Below are positions 25,159 through 33,956 of a stretch of DNA of 64,000 nucleotides, piece by piece (the stretch's first letter is position 1; each line of letters starts with the position of its first letter). A program made the translations under genes and the position numbers. The notes below the pieces were generated by a model. That model saw only the letters and a list, made by a program, of their open reading frames with translations. It was not told the DNA's origin and searched no databases. Origin of the DNA: Actinokineospora baliensis (lineage in GTDB: Bacteria; Actinomycetota; Actinomycetes; Mycobacteriales; Pseudonocardiaceae); contig NZ_JAFBCK010000001.1 of the NCBI RefSeq assembly GCF_016907695.1, forward strand, positions 4,002,501-4,066,500, in the 5' to 3' direction.

Positions 25159-27930
25159 TCAGTCGCAGGGGAGGTCGGTCCTGGTGCGGACGCCGCATTT
25201 GCGGAGGGCGTTGGCGACGTGGTCCTCCACCGTGCGGACCGAGATGAACAGGGCCTCCGCGATCTCCTTGTTCGTACTACCCCGCGCCGCCATCCGCGCC
25301 ACCGCTGCTTCCCGGGGTGACAAGGCGTCCCCGTATCCCCTCCTGCCGCCTCGGTGGCGGGGGGTGATGCCGTGTTTGCGCAGGACCTGGGCGCAGCGGG
25401 CGGCGTCCCAGCGGGCGCCCAGGTCGGTGAAGCCCGCGACCACGTCCAGCATCGGCTGCTTGTCCCCGCCTGCCAGCCGCACTTCCGCGAACGCCTCCCG
25501 GGCCTGCAGCAGCGCGTACGGGCGCCCCATCGCCTCGTACTCGCCCTGGGCCGCGGCGAACAGGTCCGCCGCCTTGGCCCTGGTCGCGACATACCCGGCG
25601 GCTTGCAGCGCGGCGGCGCCCGCGGCGGGGGCGTCCCGGTCGAGGACGGCCTCGGCGAACTCGCGGTGCAGCGCGATCGCCCCGGTGCGGTCCCCGACGG
25701 CCACCATCGCCGCGCACGCGGGGGGCACGATCGCCGTCGCCCACACCCAGTTCCCGTGGCGGCGGACCACGGTCAGCGCGGGCCCCAGCAACGCCACCGC
25801 CTCGTCCGCGCGGCCACCGGAGAGCGCGATCCTGGCCCGGGCCGCCATCGCCGCGGTCAGCAGCGGGATGGTCAGCGGGGCGTTGTGGTCGGTGATCGCC
25901 CGCAGGTCCACCTCGGCGTCGGCCAGCGCCCCGGTGGCCAGCGCCAGTTCCGCCGACACCAGCCGCGCCTCGGTGTCGAGCATCGGCAGCCGGTGCGCCC
26001 CCGCGCCCGCCCGCACGTGCCCGACCCGCTCGGCCAGGTCCGTCCACCGACCGGCGGCGAAGTCCAGCCGCGACCGGGTCCCGGCGACCAGCCGGTTGGT
26101 GTAGAGGCTCGAGTCCTCGTCGACCAGGGTCGGGATCAGCGCGAGCAGTTCCCGCGCCCGCGCGTCGTGCCCCAGCCACACCGCCGCGTCGGCGCCGTTG
26201 CTGGCCCCGCGCAACAGGTGCAGCCGGGCCTCCGGTGTCGACCCGCGCGCCAGCGCCGCCCGCCACACCGCCCAGCCGTCCGGGTCCCCCGAGTACATCA
26301 GCACCGAGGCGTGGTTGACGTGCACCGCGGTGTGCACGGCGTGGTCGTCGAACGAGCCGAGCATGTCCAGCGCCCGCTTCGCCCAGGCCAGGTGCTCGGT
26401 GATCGTGCCGGAGGTGAACGACGGGATCGCCAGCGCCGCCATCGCCCTGGCCGCCAGGTCCGGTCGCGCGTCGAGTTCGCCGACGGCGGTGCGCAGTTGC
26501 TCGCGCCCCGCCCCCGCCTCCCCGGTCTGCGACACCAGCAGCATGCCCAGCCCGAACCGGATCTCGCCGCGCAGCCCCTCCGGCAGGTCGGGCACCGCGA
26601 GCACCGACCGCAGCGCCGCCACCGCCTCGTTGTGGCGCAGACCGGGTTGCGCTGCCCGGCTCAGCAGCGCCGCGACCCTGGCCCTGGTCGGGACATCGAT
26701 GCCGGACCCGGCCACCACATCGGCCAGCAGGTCCACCGCGGTGTCCCCGTCGCCCAAGGCGACCGCCCTGGTCGCGGCGGCCTCGGCGTGGCGGACCCAG
26801 TCGGCGACCAGCCCGGCGTGCTTGCAGTGCCTGGCCAACCTGGCGTGCGGCACCGGGTTGGCCTCGGCGAGCGCCGCCGCCGCGGCTCGGTGCGCGCGGC
26901 GCAGTTCGTCGGGGGCGAGCAGGTCGATCACCGCGCGGGTCGCCAGCGCGTGCCGGGTGGCCAGCAGCCCGGGCGCGCACTGCCGGAGCAGGCCGTGCGC
27001 GAGGGCACGGTCGATCGCCCCGGCCGCGGTGGGCCTGTCCAGCCCGGCGACCCGGCTCAGCAGGTGTTCGTCCACCGGCGCGGCCAGGGTGGCCGCGGCG
27101 GCGACCACGTCACGTACCGCGGCGGGCAGTGCCGCCAACCGTTCCGCGATCGACCCGCGCAGGGCCACCGGCGCGGTCAACCGGTCCAGCACCGACCGCG
27201 GCGCGTCGGCCAACCGGGGCGCGGGTTCGGCGGGCAGCGCCCGGCACACCTCCTCGACCACGAACGGCACGCCACCGGTCAACTCGTGTAGACGTGTGGC
27301 GAACTCGTCGGTGACCTTGGTCAGCCCGAGCAGCGCCGCGGCGAGCTCACCGACGTCGGCGACCCGCAGCGGGCGCACCGTCGTCTCCACCGCGCGCGCC
27401 CACCGGGGCAGGTACCCGGCCAGGTCGACCACCGGCCGCTCGGTGCGCACGTTCTCCGGCCGGTAGGTCACCAGCAGCTTCAACCTCGGCGGTAGCCCGC
27501 GGCACAGGAACCGCAGGAACTCGTAGGTCGTCTCGTCGGACCAGTGCAGGTCTTCCACGACGAGCACCGCCGGTCCCAGTTCGGCCAGACCCGCGCGAAC
27601 TCTGGGAAAAACGTCCACCCGGTCCACCCGACCCACCGGCGGGCTGAACACGTCCAGACCTTTCAGCGCGTCGAGCACCGGGCCAAGTGGGAACGGCTCG
27701 CGCAGCGGCGGGCACTCACCGACCAACCAGTGGTGCCCGAGCAGGTCGGGGTGTCCGCGCAACTCGTCGACCATGCGGCTCTTGCCGATCCCCGCCTCGC
27801 CCGCGACCAGCAGGAGCGCGGGCGCGGTCGCCGAGGACAGCCGGGCCAGCTCGCTCGCGCGGCCGACCAGCGGCGCGCGGTCGACCGGTGGTGATCTGTC
27901 CACAGTGGTTCCCAGAGGAGCCGTTTCCAT
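25159..27930 (-). CDS. Second LAL-type LuxR regulator with AAA ATPase
   Basis: 923 residues with the same plan as the regulator at 20498 but only distantly alike: P-loop GEAGIGKS (44-51), Walker B AVLVVEDLHWSDE, winged-helix and TPR-like middle, and C-terminal LuxR HTH (LSPREAAVARMAARGSTNKEIAEALFISVRTVEDHVANALRKCGV). Start ATG 27930 with AAAAGGTG upstream. It is convergent to the S1 protease gene and divergent from the intradiol dioxygenase gene, with 195 nt between the two starts, so the dioxygenase is a possible target. Ligand and target are not visible. Confidence 0.9.
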   Translation of the reverse strand: METAPLGTTVDRSPPVDRAPLVGRASELARLSSATAPALLLVAGEAGIGKSRMVDELRGHPDLLGHHWLVGECPPLREPFPLGPVLDALKGLDVFSPPVGRVDRVDVFPRVRAGLAELGPAVLVVEDLHWSDETTYEFLRFLCRGLPPRLKLLVTYRPENVRTERPVVDLAGYLPRWARAVETTVRPLRVADVGELAAALLGLTKVTDEFATRLHELTGGVPFVVEEVCRALPAEPAPRLADAPRSVLDRLTAPVALRGSIAERLAALPAAVRDVVAAAATLAAPVDEHLLSRVAGLDRPTAAGAIDRALAHGLLRQCAPGLLATRHALATRAVIDLLAPDELRRAHRAAAAALAEANPVPHARLARHCKHAGLVADWVRHAEAAATRAVALGDGDTAVDLLADVVAGSGIDVPTRARVAALLSRAAQPGLRHNEAVAALRSVLAVPDLPEGLRGEIRFGLGMLLVSQTGEAGAGREQLRTAVGELDARPDLAARAMAALAIPSFTSGTITEHLAWAKRALDMLGSFDDHAVHTAVHVNHASVLMYSGDPDGWAVWRAALARGSTPEARLHLLRGASNGADAAVWLGHDARARELLALIPTLVDEDSSLYTNRLVAGTRSRLDFAAGRWTDLAERVGHVRAGAGAHRLPMLDTEARLVSAELALATGALADAEVDLRAITDHNAPLTIPLLTAAMAARARIALSGGRADEAVALLGPALTVVRRHGNWVWATAIVPPACAAMVAVGDRTGAIALHREFAEAVLDRDAPAAGAAALQAAGYVATRAKAADLFAAAQGEYEAMGRPYALLQAREAFAEVRLAGGDKQPMLDVVAGFTDLGARWDAARCAQVLRKHGITPRHRGGRRGYGDALSPREAAVARMAARGSTNKEIAEALFISVRTVEDHVANALRKCGVRTRTDLPCD

Positions 27931-28125
27931 GCTGCACCTTTTGCCGGGGGCGAACGACTCGCGGAGCCCGGAGGCGTGCGTTCACCACGGATCCGCTCAC
28001 GGTAGCGCCTGAGTTAAGCCCGTATCACCACGGATTGCAACGGGTCTGTCACTGCAACAGCATCGTCTGTGCCAATCCGTGACGATCGCCAACCCGGTGG
28101 TCTCGTCGTAGGAGGTACTCCCGAA

Positions 28126-28788
28126 GTGACTGAACTCCCACCCCTGGAAGAAGCGGGCGAGGGCAACATCACCCGCAAGCGCCTGCTGCAGCTCGGTGCC
28201 CTCGTGGTTCCCGCCGCTGGGCTCATCGGCGCCACCGCCGCGGGCGGTTTCGCCGCGGCCAGCCCCGCCGACGTCCGCCCGGACGGCGCCGAGGCGCTCA
28301 ACCTGGCCTGCACCCCCGGCCAGCAGACCACCATCGCGCAGACCGAGGGCCCGTACTTCAAGCCGGGTTCCCCGCAGCGCACCAGCCTGATCCAGCCCGG
28401 CACCACCGGGACCAGGCTGACCGTGAGCGGCTACGTTTTCAGCCGCTCGTGCAGGCCGCTGGCCAACGCGCTGCTGGACTTCTGGCAGGCCGACAGCCGG
28501 GGCGCCTACGACAACTCCGGCTACACCTTCCGCGGCCACCAGTACACCGACGCCAACGGCAAGTACACCCTGACCACGATCGTGCCCGGCCTCTACCCCG
28601 GCCGCACCCGGCACATCCACGTCAAGGTGCAGAACCCCGGCGGTCGGATCCTCACCACGCAGACGTACTTCCCCGGTGAGCCGCGCAACAACACCGACAC
28701 CATCTACGACCCGCGGCTGCTGATGAACGTCCGCACGGTCGGTTCGGCGAAGGAAGCCACCTTCGACTTCGTGCTGAACGTGGCCTGA
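28126..28788 (+). CDS. Exported intradiol ring-cleavage dioxygenase-like protein
   Basis: 220 residues. An N-terminal segment NITRKRLLQLGALVVPAAGLIGATAAG looks like a Tat-like or lipoprotein-less export signal (RK rather than RR), so the enzyme is probably outside the membrane. The intradiol core keeps the four non-haem Fe(III) ligands Y128 (GAYDNSG), Y157 (GLYPGRT), H163 and H165 (RHIHVKV), plus TEGPYF and GRILTTQTYFPGEP. The family opens catechol-type rings; the actual substrate is unknown. I choose GTG 28126 because AGGAGG sits upstream, instead of the GTG at 28069 that leaves a meaningless extension. Confidence 0.86.
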   Translation: MTELPPLEEAGEGNITRKRLLQLGALVVPAAGLIGATAAGGFAAASPADVRPDGAEALNLACTPGQQTTIAQTEGPYFKPGSPQRTSLIQPGTTGTRLTVSGYVFSRSCRPLANALLDFWQADSRGAYDNSGYTFRGHQYTDANGKYTLTTIVPGLYPGRTRHIHVKVQNPGGRILTTQTYFPGEPRNNTDTIYDPRLLMNVRTVGSAKEATFDFVLNVA

Positions 28789-29039
28789 TGAACGACCACC
28801 GCGCTCCGGTGTGGACAGTCCGAGGGCTGTGCGCGCCAGGCGCGGCACCACGTCCGACGGCGTGACCCGCCGCCGGTCGACGCCACCCGACGCGGCGGAA
28901 AACCGAAGGCGGACCGTGCACCTACGCCTCGCGCCCCGCCACCGCCCGCGTCGGGCCCGGCGGCACGGCGGTACAGGTGTTGACGTCGGGCTCGCGGTCG
29001 CCCCCGAGCCGGACCGGCCGGGGAACGGCCACGGGGGTA

Positions 29040-29071
29040 GGGGCGCCGGGCACAGCAGGGCCCGGCGCCCC
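29040..29071. terminator. Terminator between dioxygenase and GntR genes
   Basis: Perfect 12-bp stem GGGGCGCCGGGC / GCCCGGCGCCCC with an 8-nt loop, between two convergent genes (stops at 28788 and 29100). Nothing else is recognisable in 28789-29099. Confidence 0.8.
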
Positions 29072-29099
29072 GTCTCTACGCCTGGAGAGAAAACCCAGC

Positions 29100-29903
29100 T
29101 CACCGCGACCAGTCGGCCCTGTGGTGTCCACTGTGGACGTCGAGCTGGTAGCCCTTGGCGGAAAACCGCGCCAGCACGCTGAACCGGTCGCCGCGCACCA
29201 CCGTGTGCCGCCACTCCACCGGGGTCCGCTCGGCAAGGCCGAGCCGGTCGATGGCCAGCGCCGCGGTGGTCTCCGGTGTCGCCAGCAACCGCCGCTCACC
29301 CGGGGTCGGCAGCACCGCGCGGATGCGCTCCTGCCCGCCGGTGAGCCGGATCCCGCACCGGCTGTCGAGTTCGCGGTACAGCGAGGTCTCGGCGAAGTCC
29401 GCCTCGCGCAGCGCCGCGGTCAGCGCGTACGGCAGCCACACCCGGTCCACCGCCAGCGGTGCCCCGCCCGCGAACCGCACCCGCTCCAGGTACAGCAGCG
29501 GCGTCGACTCCTCCAGCCCCAGCTTGCTGGCCACCACCCCGTCGGCGCGCACGTCGAGCGTGCGGACCTGGCTGTAGGCGCTCATCCCGCTGTCGCGCAC
29601 CGACGCGAACAGGCTGTAGAGCGCCCCGAGCGGCTGGGTGATCTCGGTCTGCCTGCCCAACCTCGGCGGGTGCCCGCGCCCGGCGACCACGGTGCCGTCG
29701 GCGCGCAGCCTGCGCAGCGCCTCGCGCACCGTGTTGCGGCTGACCGCGTACTCCGCGGCCAGCGCCAACTCGCCGGGGAAGGCGTGCTCGAACTCGCCGC
29801 CCTCGACCCGGCGCAGCAGGTCGGCGTGCAGTTGCGCCCACAGCGGGGTGGACAGCGTGCGGTCGAGCCGGGTCGCACCGGGGCGGTCGACGGCCGGGAT
29901 CAC
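29100..29903 (-). CDS. GntR-family regulator, HutC/UTRA subfamily
   Basis: 267 residues. N-terminal winged helix (PLWAQLHADLLRRVEGGEF...VSRNTVREALRRLRADGTVV) followed by a UTRA ligand-binding domain (LLYLERVRFAGGAPLAVDRVWLP...ETSLYRELDSRCGIRL...PVEWRHTVVRGDRFSVLARF). UTRA regulators sense small molecules such as sugars, histidine intermediates or antibiotics. It belongs to the same subfamily as DasR, but its HTH sequence is not that of DasR, so it need not be the regulator of the dre site in this window. GTG 29903 is the start. The neighbour on the same strand is a sugar-nucleotide enzyme gene 132 nt upstream. Confidence 0.9.
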   Translation of the reverse strand: MIPAVDRPGATRLDRTLSTPLWAQLHADLLRRVEGGEFEHAFPGELALAAEYAVSRNTVREALRRLRADGTVVAGRGHPPRLGRQTEITQPLGALYSLFASVRDSGMSAYSQVRTLDVRADGVVASKLGLEESTPLLYLERVRFAGGAPLAVDRVWLPYALTAALREADFAETSLYRELDSRCGIRLTGGQERIRAVLPTPGERRLLATPETTAALAIDRLGLAERTPVEWRHTVVRGDRFSVLARFSAKGYQLDVHSGHHRADWSR

Positions 29904-30035
29904 CCCCGCTCACCCCCTCGAGTCCGCGCGGATCGGTCCCGGTCGAACCTAGCAGGTGGGTGCGGGCGGCCGGTGGCACAACCGCCGATCCCGCCCCTCG
30001 AGACCCCGGACCGTCCACACAGGAGCGAGCGCGGG

Positions 30036-31013
30036 TCAGCCGACCATCTCGTGGCCGCGCACGGCCTCGCGCTGGCGGGGCAGCGCGGTGTTGTCGAGGT
30101 ACCACTCGTAGGTGGCCGCGATGCCCGCCCGCAGCCGGGTCCTGGGCTCCCAGCCCAGGCCGGTCATGGTGCGGATGTCGAGCACCCGGCGCGGCGCCCC
30201 GTCCGGGGCGGCGGGGTCGAACTCGATCGCGCCGGTGTAGCCGATGGTCTCCGCCAGCATCTTCGCCAGGTCCGCGGTGCTGATGTCGCGGCCGGTGCCG
30301 ATGTTGACCGGGGTCGGGTCGTCGTACTGCTCCAGCAGCGCCACGCACGCCTCGGCGAGGTCGTCGACGTGCAGGAACTCCCGGCGCGGGGTGCCGCTGC
30401 CCGGCACGGTCACCGACGGCGCCCCGATCTGGGCGGCCTCGTGGACCGCGCGCATGAGCCCGGCGAGCCCGTGCGGGGCGTGGAAGTCGTCGCCGGGCCC
30501 GTAGAGGTTGGTCGGCAACGCGCTGATCCACGCCAGCCCGTCCTGCTCGCGCACCGCCCGCACCTGCGCCAGCCCGGCGATCTTGGCGATGGCGTAGAAC
30601 TCGGTCGCGGGTTCCAGCGGGCCGCTCATCAGCGAGGACTCCCGGATCGGCTGCCGGGATTCCCTGGGGTACAGGCACGCCGAGGCCAGGAACAGCAGCC
30701 TGGGCACCGCGACCACGCGGGCCGCGTCGAGCACCGAGGTCTGGATGCGCAGGTTGTCCGACAGCACGTCGGCAGGCCCGCCCGCCCCGCCGCGGCCGCC
30801 GCGCTCGGCCGCCAGCACGACCACGTCCGGGCGGTGCTCGGCCAGCCAGGCGCCCGCCGCCGCCCGGTCCCGCAGGTCCACTTCGGACGACGTGGCCAGC
30901 ACCAGGTTCTCGTGGCCAGCCGCGCGCAACCGCCTGCACAGCGCCGACCCGGCCAGGCCGCGGTGGCCCGCGACGAGGATCCGGCTCGCCGGGGTGAGCT
31001 GCGGAGCACGCAT
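30036..31013 (-). CDS. GDP-L-fucose synthase-like NAD(P)-dependent epimerase/reductase
   Basis: 325 residues, extended SDR fold. The nucleotide-binding motif GHRGLAGSAL replaces the usual GxxGxxG and is characteristic of GDP-fucose synthase (Fcl); the catalytic tyrosine/lysine pair is in YAIAK, with S in SACLYP, and the GDP-sugar region reads LPTNLYGPGDDFH. The reaction would convert GDP-4-keto-6-deoxymannose to GDP-fucose, but the partner dehydratase gene (gmd) is not adjacent. ATG 31013 is preceded by GGAGGG at 8 nt; the frame upstream of it is non-coding. A 14-bp palindrome lies 50 nt upstream. Confidence 0.85.
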   Translation of the reverse strand: MRAPQLTPASRILVAGHRGLAGSALCRRLRAAGHENLVLATSSEVDLRDRAAAGAWLAEHRPDVVVLAAERGGRGGAGGPADVLSDNLRIQTSVLDAARVVAVPRLLFLASACLYPRESRQPIRESSLMSGPLEPATEFYAIAKIAGLAQVRAVREQDGLAWISALPTNLYGPGDDFHAPHGLAGLMRAVHEAAQIGAPSVTVPGSGTPRREFLHVDDLAEACVALLEQYDDPTPVNIGTGRDISTADLAKMLAETIGYTGAIEFDPAAPDGAPRRVLDIRTMTGLGWEPRTRLRAGIAATYEWYLDNTALPRQREAVRGHEMVG

Positions 31014-31062
31014 GGGCAGTCCCTCCGTCCTGTGGCCTGCCGGTCCCCGGGGTCCGCCTGTC

Positions 31063-31076
31063 CCGGTGATCACCGG
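31063..31076. promoter_or_regulatory. 14-bp perfect palindrome upstream of the Fcl-like gene
   Basis: CCGGTGATCACCGG, in the 411-nt divergent region between the Fcl-like gene and surE (31014-31424). It may be an operator; the rest of this region shows no clear promoter, RNA or ORF. Confidence 0.35.
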
Positions 31077-31424
31077 CGGTCCCGGCCAGGATGGCATCCA
31101 CCAGCCCGCCGCGCCGCTGCCCGCCCCGGCGCGGGTGGCCGGTGGCGGGCCGGGGCTCGCCCGGTAGACCACAGCCAGTGGCATATGGCCGGGTTTGGGC
31201 CCTCTGGCATCACCCATCACGTGGGGATGCGACGCCGTGGTGATCACGCGCTGTCGGTCTCGACCCGGTGCCGTGCGGGCGTTACCCCTCGATCGGGGTC
31301 ATATTCGAGTGGGGTTTCGCACCGGCATCTGACCCGCCGCGTCGTCGTCGCACCCGCGGTCTGTGCCAACCTGGATCGCGAGCCCCGCGCCCGGCGCGGG
31401 TGGGAGCACCCGGGAAGGGGCGGC

Positions 31425-32195
31425 ATGGCCGAGACAGCCCTGGTCACCAACGACGACGGCATCGACTCACCGGGGCTGCACGCCCTGGCGCGGGCCGCCG
31501 TGCGCGCGGGCCTGGCGGTCACCGTCGCCGCCCCGGCGGCCGAGGCCAGCGGCACCGGCGCCGGTCTGACCGCCACCGAGGACCACCGCCACCTGGTCGT
31601 CGAGCCGAGGGACCTGCCCGGCGTGCCCACCCCCGCCCTCGCCGTCTCGGCCCACCCGGGCCTGATCGCCCTGGTCGGCTGCAACGGCGGCTTCGGCCCC
31701 AGCCCCGACCTGGTCATCTCCGGCATCAACCGCGGCGCCAACACCGGCCGCTCCGTCCTGCACTCGGGCACCGTCGGCGCCGCCCTCACCGCGGCCGTCG
31801 TCGGTATCAGCGCCCTGGCCTTCTCCCTCGACATCCCCCTCGACGAGTCGGCGGCGGCGCACTGGGAGACCGTGGAAGCGGTGTTCCCCGAAGTCCTGGC
31901 CGCCCTCCGAGACTTCCCCCCAGGCACAGTCCTCAACGTCAACGTCCCCAACGTGCCCCCCGACCAGCTCAAACCGATCCGGTGGGCCCGCCTGGCCGAG
32001 TTCGGCTGGGTCACCAACGCCGTCCACCGCCTCGAAGACGGCCGAGTGGAACTGACCACGGTGAAGGTCGAGGAGAAACCCGCCGAAGGTACCGACGGAG
32101 CCCTCCTCACCGCAGGCCACGTCACGGTGACAGCCCTGAGTTCAGTCTCCGAAGACCCCACCGTCCACGGCCACCCCACCTACTGGTCCAGCTGA
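31425..32195 (+). CDS. surE: 5'/3'-nucleotidase SurE
   Basis: 256 residues, usual SurE length. Family metal-binding motifs are seen at the N-terminus (LVTNDDGIDSPGLHAL) and in VISGINRGANTGRSVLHSGTVGAA, followed by ALAFSLD. SurE removes phosphate from nucleoside monophosphates, and some members act on short polyphosphates. ATG 31425 is preceded by GGAAGGGG. The gene stands alone and is convergent with the STAS gene, the stops being only 19 nt apart. Confidence 0.93.
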   Translation: MAETALVTNDDGIDSPGLHALARAAVRAGLAVTVAAPAAEASGTGAGLTATEDHRHLVVEPRDLPGVPTPALAVSAHPGLIALVGCNGGFGPSPDLVISGINRGANTGRSVLHSGTVGAALTAAVVGISALAFSLDIPLDESAAAHWETVEAVFPEVLAALRDFPPGTVLNVNVPNVPPDQLKPIRWARLAEFGWVTNAVHRLEDGRVELTTVKVEEKPAEGTDGALLTAGHVTVTALSSVSEDPTVHGHPTYWSS

Positions 32196-32214
32196 CGACT
32201 TCCCGCAGTTGACC

Positions 32215-32586
32215 TCAGCGGCGCCGCTGCTGCGGGATCCGCACGCTGGCCGCCGCCAAGGCGTCCGCGACGGTCGCGTAGGGGGCTATCTCGCCCAGTA
32301 GCCGGGTTACTTCCATTGCCCTCAGCACCGGCGCGGCGCAGCAGGCGACGGCCACCTCACCGCCAGCGGTGCGGGCTTGGTGCTGGGCCTGGGTCAGCAT
32401 GGCCAGGCCGCACGCGCCGACGAAACCGACGTGGGTCAGGTCGACCACCAGCAGGCGGGGTCGGCGGGCGAGGCGGACGGTGAGGGCGGCGGCGATGGTG
32501 GGGCGGGTCGCGAGGTCGATGTCGCCGCGGAGGCGCAGGACGGGGATGTCGCGGGCGGTCATCCGGTCGTGGCTGATCGAGATCAT
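32215..32586 (-). CDS. STAS-domain protein lacking the phospho-serine
   Basis: 123 residues of the anti-sigma-factor antagonist (SpoIIAA/RsbV) fold: VLRLRGDIDLATRPTIAAAL, then LLVVDLTHVGFVGACGLAMLTQ and a C-terminal helix. In true antagonists the segment reads D-S-S/T-G-L with a serine that is phosphorylated by an anti-sigma kinase. Here it is G-A-C-G-L, so the acceptor serine is Ala. The protein may therefore be a permanently active antagonist or bind something else. No sigma factor or RsbW kinase gene is adjacent. ATG 32586 (MISISHD) is chosen over the frame start at 32676 because of a GGGAGCG upstream. Confidence 0.85.
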   Translation of the reverse strand: MISISHDRMTARDIPVLRLRGDIDLATRPTIAAALTVRLARRPRLLVVDLTHVGFVGACGLAMLTQAQHQARTAGGEVAVACCAAPVLRAMEVTRLLGEIAPYATVADALAAASVRIPQQRRR

Positions 32587-32713
32587 GTGTGGCGCTCCCT
32601 GTGTCGGGGCGGCCACGAGGAAAATGAAGTCCGAGTTCGCGTTGCTACCCGAAGCGCATCTCCGACGCAGCGTCACCTTGCGGTCGGGTCACCACCCACG
32701 CTACGCCCCGGGT

Positions 32714-33682
32714 CTACAGCCAGCCCCGGCGCGCGGCGAGCAGGCCCGCTTGGAACCGCGTGTCGGCGCCCAGCGTGGTCATCATCTCGCCGATGCGGCG
32801 GACCACCGTGCGCTGGGCGACCCCCAGTGCCCTGGCGATCGCCTGGTCCTTGAGCCCGGCGGCCATCAGCGAGAGCACCTGCCGGTCGCGTTCGGAGAGG
32901 GTGGCGGCACGTTCGGCGCTGCCACCGAGGACGGGCGCGGCTTGGTCCCAGAGCGCCTCGAAGCACACCACCAGGCCCTCGACCAGGGGCGCGGCGTGCA
33001 CGAGCAGCCGGGTCCTGGTTTCGGCGGAGGCGAACGAGACCGGCATCAGCGCCACCCGGCGGTCGACGATCATCATCTTCATCGGGGCCGAGGCGAGGGT
33101 CCTGGCCTGCTCGCCCGCCTCGATGCAGGCCATCATCTGCTCGTAGTGGCCGGGCAGCGCCAGCGCCGGACCGTGGTAGAGCGACCGGTACCGCACCCCC
33201 CGGCTCAGGGAGACCAGCTCCTGGTCGTTCTGCACCGGTGTGCCGTGCAGGTACGGCGGCGCGTCGATGATCAGCACCTCTTCGCGGGCGCCGAGCTGCA
33301 GCTGGGCCAGCCGGTGCTGGATCGCGTCGTTGCCCTCCAGGATCTCCACCAGGCTCGACTCGGCGGAGGTGGGCGTCTCGCGCAGCCGCAGCGCCAGTTC
33401 GCGGGCGGCGGCGCGCAGCCCCTCGAGTTCCTGCTGCCTGCGCGACACCAGCGCCTCGATCGAGACCTCCGGCGGCGCCACCACGTACCGCATGGGCCGC
33501 GCGAGCAGGGTGGACACCAGCCCGGCCGCGGTGAGGTTGCGCAGTGCGCGGCGGACCGCGGGCAGCGGCAGCTCGGCCGAGTCGGCGATGTCCTGGGCGG
33601 TGCCGCGCGGCGTGGTGGCCAGCGCGAGGTACACGGCGTTGTCCGTCTCGCTGAGGCCGACCGGCCCTAACAGGTGCGCCAT
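32714..33682 (-). CDS. TrmB/LuxR hybrid regulator
   Basis: 322 residues. The N-terminal part is a TrmB-like winged helix (LSETDNAVYLALATTPRGTAQDIADSAELPLPAVRRALRNLTAAGLV); the middle resembles the phospholipase-D-like effector domain found in TrmB proteins (IIDAPPYLHGTPVQNDQELVSLSRGV); the C-terminus is a LuxR-type HTH (LSERDRQVLSLMAAGLKDQAIARALGVAQRTVVRRIGEMMTTLGA). Two HTH modules in one chain are common in actinomycete regulators of this kind. It sits between a STAS gene and a PucR-type gene, all on the minus strand; operon linkage is not clear because gaps of 128 and 270 nt separate them. Confidence 0.82.
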   Translation of the reverse strand: MAHLLGPVGLSETDNAVYLALATTPRGTAQDIADSAELPLPAVRRALRNLTAAGLVSTLLARPMRYVVAPPEVSIEALVSRRQQELEGLRAAARELALRLRETPTSAESSLVEILEGNDAIQHRLAQLQLGAREEVLIIDAPPYLHGTPVQNDQELVSLSRGVRYRSLYHGPALALPGHYEQMMACIEAGEQARTLASAPMKMMIVDRRVALMPVSFASAETRTRLLVHAAPLVEGLVVCFEALWDQAAPVLGGSAERAATLSERDRQVLSLMAAGLKDQAIARALGVAQRTVVRRIGEMMTTLGADTRFQAGLLAARRGWL

Positions 33683-33859
33683 GGCGGAACTCTAGTCGCG
33701 CGCGCCGCGCCATCACAGCCCCTCGTGGTGGGTCCTGTGAAAATCCACCGGTGTCCTGATCACGCCGTTGTCCTGTTGCGCCCTCGTTCCCCGGCGGCGC
33801 GCGGGGCAGGCTGGGTGAGCGCGATCAACCTCCTCGAAATTCCTGCTGAAAGGCCCGCC

Positions 33860-33916
33860 ATGTCCCACGCGATCCGACGCACCCGCCGCCCTGCGCGGGC
33901 TTTCGCGTCAGCGTGA
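33860..33916 (+). CDS. Possible small peptide gene (18 codons)
   Basis: ATG 33860 with GAAAGG upstream encodes MSHAIRRTRRPARAFASA, a basic peptide. It ends 2 nt before the hairpin at 33919, which is exactly where a terminator for a convergent transcript would be. There is no family support, and the arrangement may be chance. Confidence 0.2.
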   Translation: MSHAIRRTRRPARAFASA

Positions 33917-33918
33917 TC

Positions 33919-33956
33919 CTGAGCTGGGCCACCCACGCCCGGGTGGTCCAGCTCAG
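33919..33956. terminator. Terminator of the PucR-type gene at 33953-35032
   Basis: 16-bp stem (CTGAGCTGGGCCACCC with GGGTGGTCCAGCTCAG, one G.U pair) and 6-nt loop. It overlaps the stop codon of the minus-strand gene. Confidence 0.85.

Noticed and set aside
29100..29903. GntR gene as the DasR orthologue acting on the dre site
   Set aside because: Same subfamily, but the HTH helix sequence differs clearly from DasR and no GlcNAc genes are adjacent.
28977..32195. 1072-codon plus-strand frame
   Set aside because: Only the last 257 codons (SurE) are real; the rest runs antisense over the GntR and Fcl-like genes.
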